Source: Byssothecium circinans
Lineage: Eukaryota; Ascomycota; Dothideomycetes; Pleosporales; Massarinaceae
Direction of reading: 5' to 3'
Assembly (NCBI GenBank): GCA_010015675.1
Contig: ML976981.1
Span: 1,014,264-1,078,263, forward strand
DNA length: 64,000 bases
In this document: positions 58,996-64,000 of the stretch, one piece after another
Numbering within the stretch: the stretch's first letter is position 1
Layout: each line of letters begins with the position of its first letter
Translations under genes and position numbers: made by a program
Notes under the pieces: model-generated
The model's input: the letters and a program-made list of their open reading frames with translations, nothing else
What the model was told of the DNA's origin: nothing
The model's database searches: none

Positions 58996-60939
58996 CTAGC
59001 TATCTTTCTCAAAGCTAGGGTCCAAGATCCCACCCTCACTTAGCGTATGCAGTAAATCCTTGAGGATGCACTCGTTGTCTGCTAGCGTGCTGCATTTCTC
59101 CTTTACTTTGGCAACCTCTTGTAGCAATTCACCCTTCTCATGCCCAAGCTGATCAATTTCCATTTTTGTGGCCTGTAATTCCCTTTCTAGGGTGTGTTTC
59201 TGGTCGTTAACCTTGTGATGCTGCTTCTGAAGCATGGCGTTGCCATCTTCAAGTGCCCCAGTCCAGCGGACATGTGCATCATCACTCTGCTCTGTGAGCC
59301 GGCGTTCTTCTATGAGTTCAGCTTCTAGCTTAGCTACGCATGCCTGTAGGCTCTGCACGGTCACTGGCTGGATCGTAGGGACTGTTTCAGGAACAGATGC
59401 AGGCTCAGGAGCGGCCGGTATGGATGATGTCGAAGATTCATTTGGTCCGTTTTCTCTGGCGATAAGTCTCGCGAGCAGCTTAATGTCCTCGTGTACAGTC
59501 GACGTCGCTTCCCGCTGTGCTTTAAAGTACTCTTCCAGCTTACTAAGTAACAGCTGCCTTTCCGGCGGAGGGCTGGAAGGTGCATGAGAAATCTGTGCGC
59601 TGAGTTGCTGCAGCCCAGACCGTAATTCCTGTATTTCTCGAAGCTGTACTCCTGGCACCCTTTCCTGCTCGATCTTTATCCCTTGAAGCATTGATGAGAG
59701 TGTTGCAACGTCAATGTTGGTAGACTGAATCGCGTCCTCTTGTCTGGCGGACGTCTGGCGGAAGAGGCTCCGTACGCTCTCTAGTTGACTTCTCATCGCA
59801 GACTCCGCAGCCTGCTGCTCGCTCTCCCGTTTCGAAGCCTCGATAGCCAACTCGTTATGTAGCCTTATTTGCGCTTGAGTGCCACGCGTTTCCAAAGCTA
59901 TCAACTCATTTCTTATCTCCGTTTCCGCGCTCACCCTGTCAATATTCTGTTTTGCCATATCGCGACTCATGGAGCTATGGAACCGCATATCGAAAGTGGA
60001 AATTTGCGTTTGGATATCATCAACTTGGGCCTGGTGCTCGGTCTTTTCGCGAAGGTGACTTTCCTTAAGCTGGCTCATGTTTGACTGCATGAGGTTGACC
60101 TTGGAATGGAGAGAAAGTAAGCCATCGGTGTCTATCTGCTGCTCGAGCAGGACTTTTGGCAGATTTGTCGCAGGCACTTGAGGTATATTAAGTGTTGGGG
60201 GCTGGCTCAAGAGATGTTGCTGGAGGCCAGTGACTACCTTCGACACAAGCTCATCAGCGCATTTGGTGACATGCTCCTGGGTTGCGCGAGCATTTTGTGA
60301 GCTATGAGCAGCGAGTTCAGCATTTCCTGAAGCAATATGTTCAGCTAAGGCATCGGTGCGACGGGTGACGTGCGCCGCTCCCTCTTTTGCATTGTGCGCC
60401 GCCTCCTGTCGGAAAGCAATAAGGATGGGCGTTGAGGAGCGGTACTTTGAAGGGCTCGCACTGCGAGAGGATCTTTCCGTACGCCTCGATTGCCGATGGT
60501 CTAGTGGAGAAACAGAGCGCTGTCGGTACTTTTCTTTATCTCTCGATTGCTGTGGATATTCCTTTCCATGTCTCGATTGCTTTGGGGTGAACAAGACGAG
60601 TTCGTGCGTGATCGGGAGGATGGTCGGTGCCGCTGAGAATTATCTCGCATATTTAATGGAGAAACTGGGCGCCGTCTTCTATTCTGGTGATCGCTTAACC
60701 GCTCAAATGAACGACCTCTCCGTGCTGATGAGGGCTTGTAACATTGCGGCGTATGGGAGGGTGATCGGGATTGTGACCGCGGAGGTGACCGATAACGTGA
60801 CCGGTAGTGTGATCGTGAGGGTGATCGAGAGCGTGATCGCGAGGATGATTGATAGCGTGAAGGGTACCGCTGACGGCTGTCGCGTTTCTCTGATGAATGG
60901 ACTGTGCGCCGGACTGAGCGTCCTCGCTGCGATGTAGAA
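58996..60939 (-). pseudogene. SR-rich coiled-coil protein gene, frame broken
   Basis: The main frame, 60594..58996, encodes 532 residues: a basic SR-rich start (RQRSVSP, RSASPSKYRSS), then long coiled coils and a P-rich linker near residue 360-400. It has no ATG at its start. Just upstream a second frame (60939 to 60501) encodes dense RS dipeptides such as SSSRSRSRSPSRSHYRSRYR. Its 5' edge is a strong pyrimidine-tract acceptor (TTTTTCCTCCACAG, ending at 60940), so an earlier exon is expected. The two frames overlap and would join if one base were added in a C run (plus-strand G run 60584-60587). No intron of suitable length and quality was found. Beyond 60940 lies the retroelement block, so the 5' end may be lost. 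No family recognised; SR-rich domains usually belong to splicing or nuclear proteins. Confidence 0.55.
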
Positions 60940-60974
60940 CTGTGGAGGAAAAATGAGCTAGAGAAGTAGATTCA

Positions 60975-61097
60975 TGTAATTAAAGTGCTCTTTGTCTAAA
61001 GGATAAAGAGAGCTAAGAGCGCAGGCTATATAGGTTTCTTAGGCTTAGAGGAACGTAGTTCTAGAGAGCTCTAAAAGTATACACCTTATATAATACA
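60975..61097 (-). repeat. probable 3' LTR of copia element
   Basis: On the minus strand the sequence AGGGGG (61103-61098, a polypurine tract) is followed directly by TGTATTATATAAGG, the expected start of a 3' LTR. The other end should be CA on this strand; TACA ends exist at 60975 and at 60933, giving 123 or 165 bp. The 5' LTR is not in the window. Confidence 0.5.
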
Positions 61098-61105
61098 CCC
61101 CCTAA

Positions 61106-61132
61106 GTAAAGGCTAGTTACTCTAGCCTTTAC
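61106..61132. repeat. perfect 11-bp stem-loop beside polypurine tract
   Basis: Arms GTAAAGGCTAG and CTAGCCTTTAC around TTACT. It survives intact within heavily mutated DNA, next to the putative polypurine tract. Confidence 0.75.
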
Positions 61133-62339
61133 CTATAATAGAGCGTTGCGTAGGTAGTTAAGTGTTATATAGGTGATAGGTAATACTATTCCTAAAGCGT
61201 AGGTAATTACGTAGGTACCTATTTACTACGCTAACTATATATACTAAAAAATTTTAATACTAAATTTTCCCTTTAGGAATTCTATATTATAGCTCTTATA
61301 TATTAAGTTTTAAAGCTTTCTTTATGCCTTAGGAAAGCTATTTATATACGTCTACTAATTAGTATTAGTTATATATAGTTCTAAATAAAAAAAGCTATAT
61401 ATACTTATACCTAAGAAACTACTACCTACTATACTTTTATAGCCTAGAGGCTTACGCCCTTACTTATACTAGTGCCCCCTCTATACTACGCTTCTTATAA
61501 GTACTTACCTAAGCTTACGCCTATACTTATACTATACTATGCTTATATACGTAAGCCTTTACTATCCTTAGTATCTATACTATCCTCTATTATACCTACG
61601 CTAACCCTACGTACTCCCTAGAGGGGTAAGTCTAGAGTATACTATAATTAGGTTTATCTAAGCTATATCTAAAGAGCTCTTTCTAGCTACTTTTATAAAA
61701 AGTACTATAATTCTACCTTAGGTAAAACGCGCTACTAGTACTATACCTTTAAGTATATATACTTACCCTAGTATAATAGATCTTCTTAATAATAGATAAT
61801 ATTATAAAGAGCTTATAATTAATATATAATAGTTTCTCTACTCTACTACCTTTTACCCTATAGCTAACCTACGCGCTAGACGCTAATTAGTATAAAGTAA
61901 TTTATACTTTTACTACTTAGAATAAGCTAATTACTCTCTTAGTATAGTATTAGATAAGCTAAGTAATAATATATTATAAGAGGTTTTATTACTTTATACT
62001 ACTATGCATATCCTCTTTAGTAAGAAAAGAGAGGAGGAAGTAGTAGTACTAGTACTAGTAGTAAGTATACTTATACCTATAATACTTATACTTATAGTAC
62101 TTATACTAGTAAAGAGAAGCTTATAAGTCTTAGAATCTCTCTTAGTATATTACTAGTATATTAAGGAGCTTCTTAGTAAGCTTATTAACTTTTTAGTTAT
62201 CTAAGTTATAGTATTCCTTAGGGGAAGAGAGGTAAGCCTTTCCTAAAGCTCTTATATACTTAAGGAGAGGAGGTAAAGCCTCCTCTAGTAATTTAAAGAT
62301 TACTTTATATATTATTCTCTTACTCTTTAATTAGTAAGA

Positions 62340-63180
62340 CTATATTATAAAGCTTTAGAAGCTTTTTAAAGTACTTAAATTTACCTTTAGGAAGATACTT
62401 AGTAAGCCTATTAGCTAGCATATTAAGTATTAGTAAATATTTAATCTTAAAAGAGCCTTTTACGTGCTTTTAATATAGCTATATATTCCATATATCTATA
62501 TAGTATAGCCTAGTTATTATTCTTTTACTTTCTCTAACTACTAGCCTAATAGTTTACTAGTTATTATAAAAAATCCTTTATATACTACTTAGCTTAAGCA
62601 TAAGCTCTTTAAAGAGCTATTTAAGTACTATAGATTCCTTAGAAATATACTTCAGAGTAATTAACTTAGCTTTAGTTATAAAGGTAGTAACTATAGGTTA
62701 TTAAGCTACTTTCTAGATAATAGCTCTACTAAAGAGTATAAGAATATACCTATAAAAAGATTACCTTATTTCTATATTATTTATAAATAAGGCGTCTTTA
62801 AAGATTAAAAGCTTTAGGCTAGTATATCCTCTATAGCATATCTCTTTATACTATATTTAGTAGAGATATATAATTACTCTATAGACTACTTCTAAGTACT
62901 CTTTACTTAGGTTTATAAGGTAAAGAGAAAGCTTTAAAGTAGTATAGGCTATATTTAGGTATAGTATTATAGCTATATATAAGACTAATCTTATATACTC
63001 TTAGTAGTCCTTAATTTCCTACTTAGTAGCTTCTCCTAGGTTCTTAATATGCTCTTTAAATAGTAGTAGTACGTCTAGGAAGCTCTTACTCTTAGTAAGG
63101 TTAAACTTCTTAGTAACCTTTTCTATATAAGTATTATATATAAGTAACGTATTCTACTACTAAGATAGCTAAACTACTAA
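62340..63180 (-). mobile_element. Ty1/copia polymerase remnant (RT end and RNase H)
   Basis: Minus-strand translation, ignoring RIP stops, shows in order KSFLDVLLLFKEHIKNLGEA, EYIRLVLYIAIILYLNIAYT (end of reverse transcriptase), FKDALFINNIE (RNase H start), VTTFITKAKLITLKYISKE, LFKELMLKL, TIRLVV and MLANRLTKYLPKGKFKYF (C-terminal end). This order is typical of copia polyproteins. Many stops stand at former Gln and Trp codons. The upstream part is cut off near 63180-63226 by a pogo-type element. Confidence 0.82.
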
Positions 63181-63226
63181 GACGGCTACTTTTTCTTAGT
63201 AATACTAATACTATACTTATTATAAA

Positions 63227-64000
63227 ATGCCTCTACCACCAAACGCGATACTTATTTAATAAGAGGGCAGAATTAAGCTTGCCCTTTAAGCTTACTATTT
63301 AGGCTAATTTACAAGCCTTTAACGCGCTATAGTAGTATTTAACGTCTGCTATTAGAGCCTCTCTAACTACCTTAATAGAATTACCTTTTGCCTAATAATA
63401 TTACTAAACTATTTAAAACTATCTTTAACTAAAGAGGATACACTTATCTAATACATCCTTAACCTTAATTTGCAAGGATTTTTGCCTATATTAGGCGAAG
63501 TGTTAGATATAGCGAATAAACTACTACGCAAGTAGGATAGTAAGAAAGTAGGCATTAACTAGGTAGCATAGTTTATAGACTATTTAAAATAGTTATAAAT
63601 AGTTTAGAACTATTTAAAGGACTATTAAAAGGCACTATAGGAAGATCCTAAGGTAGTTAGTACATAGTTTAAGCTTATATAGGACACTAAAGCAAAGTAC
63701 AGTATATATAATAATAATATATATAACTTTAATAAGACTAGCTTTTAGATAGGTATTATTAGCTCTATAAAAGTGGTTACTAGCTTAGAGAAGCAAGAAA
63801 GGCCTATAATAGTTTAGCTAGGTAATAAGGAGTAGGTAATAGATATCTAGAGTATATATTTAAATAGTATATTTACCCTACTATTTATTATATATAAAGG
63901 ATACGTCTATATCTTTTTATAGTACTAGGAAGCTAATATACTACGTAATTAGAAGCTCTTAGTCTTAGAGAATAGATAGACAACTAATAAGCTTAGTCTT
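63227..64000 (+). mobile_element. second pogo-type transposase, RIP-degraded, cut by window end
   Basis: From ATG 63227 the frame reads MPLPPNAILI, EGRIKLAL, AYYLG (psq-type helix-turn-helix), then TKEDTLI, YILNLNLQGF and LGEVLDIANKLL (CENP-B-like HTH). Later come EDPKVVST, DTKAKYSIYNNNIYNFNKT, in which the first catalytic Asp codon is now AAT (63731-63733), and VVTSLEKQERP. It belongs to a different pogo branch from the 28.4-kb element. Its many TAG and TAA codons sit at expected Gln or Trp positions. Its right end lies outside the window. Confidence 0.82.

Larger units (their letters stand above)
60955..64000. repeat. AT-rich RIP-mutated repeat block
   Basis: Very AT-rich, dominated by TA, CTAG and TTAG, with CAG and CTG nearly absent. 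It contains remains of at least two transposon types. No host gene is visible. The stretch 61133-62340 could not be assigned to an element. The block continues beyond the window. Confidence 0.9.

Noticed and set aside
61133..64000. Host genes in the AT-rich block
   Set aside because: All translatable similarity is to copia and pogo proteins with many stops; no intact frame.

Overview
The window is nuclear DNA of a filamentous ascomycete (Pezizomycotina, most likely a Dothideomycete). The reasons are gene-dense DNA with short spliceosomal introns (mostly 45-125 nt, GT..AG), fungal-only families (DUF7053, Chs7-like chitin-synthase export protein, fungal M28 peptidase, pectin lyase), and transposons carrying the C-to-T decay of repeat-induced point mutation (RIP). 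Class level is inference.

Layout. 1-8.8 kb: a Hook-type dynein adaptor, a small secreted I9-type inhibitor and a seven-exon Pumilio RNA-binding protein, all on the minus strand. 8.8-11.2 kb: no gene seen. 11.2-16.7 kb, plus strand: an unrecognised gene with an in-frame TAG, a secreted M28 aminopeptidase with an in-frame TAG, and an intact fumarylacetoacetase-fold protein with a mitochondrial-looking presequence. 16.9-20.5 kb, minus strand: TFIIH subunit Ssl1 and a Chs7-like protein with an 8-nt microexon. 22.3-27.8 kb, plus strand: a sugar transporter and the O-mannosyltransferase Pmt2. 28.4-30.65 kb: a RIP-damaged pogo/Fot1 transposon, itself invaded by a 394-bp inverted-repeat element. 32.0-35.4 kb: the HDEL receptor Erd2 and a GH85 endo-beta-N-acetylglucosaminidase, transcribed divergently. 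36.2-40.7 kb: the decapping scaffold Edc4. 42.2-49.2 kb: a MARVEL protein, a DUF7053 protein, a membrane-anchored SDR and a seven-helix membrane protein. 50.2-56.7 kb: a pectin lyase with an in-frame TAG, ribosomal protein eS7, a glutathione S-transferase and a CCCH zinc-finger protein. 59.0-60.9 kb: an SR-rich coiled-coil gene with a broken frame. 60.9-64 kb: an AT-rich RIP block with a Ty1/copia polymerase remnant (minus strand) and the start of a second, different pogo transposase (plus strand).

The genes do not form one pathway. Functional themes are the secretory route and glycoprotein processing (Pmt2, Erd2, GH85, Chs7-like), mRNA fate (Pumilio, Edc4, CCCH protein, eS7) and secreted plant or protein degradation (M28 peptidase, pectin lyase).

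The most notable signal is that three otherwise open genes each carry exactly one internal TAG. TAG is the normal final stop of several intact genes here, so the code is not reassigned. All three TAGs can be reached from CAG or TGG by the same CpA-to-TpA change that dominates the transposons. They may mark point inactivation of single-copy genes, stop readthrough, or base errors. No tRNA, rRNA or CRISPR array was seen.
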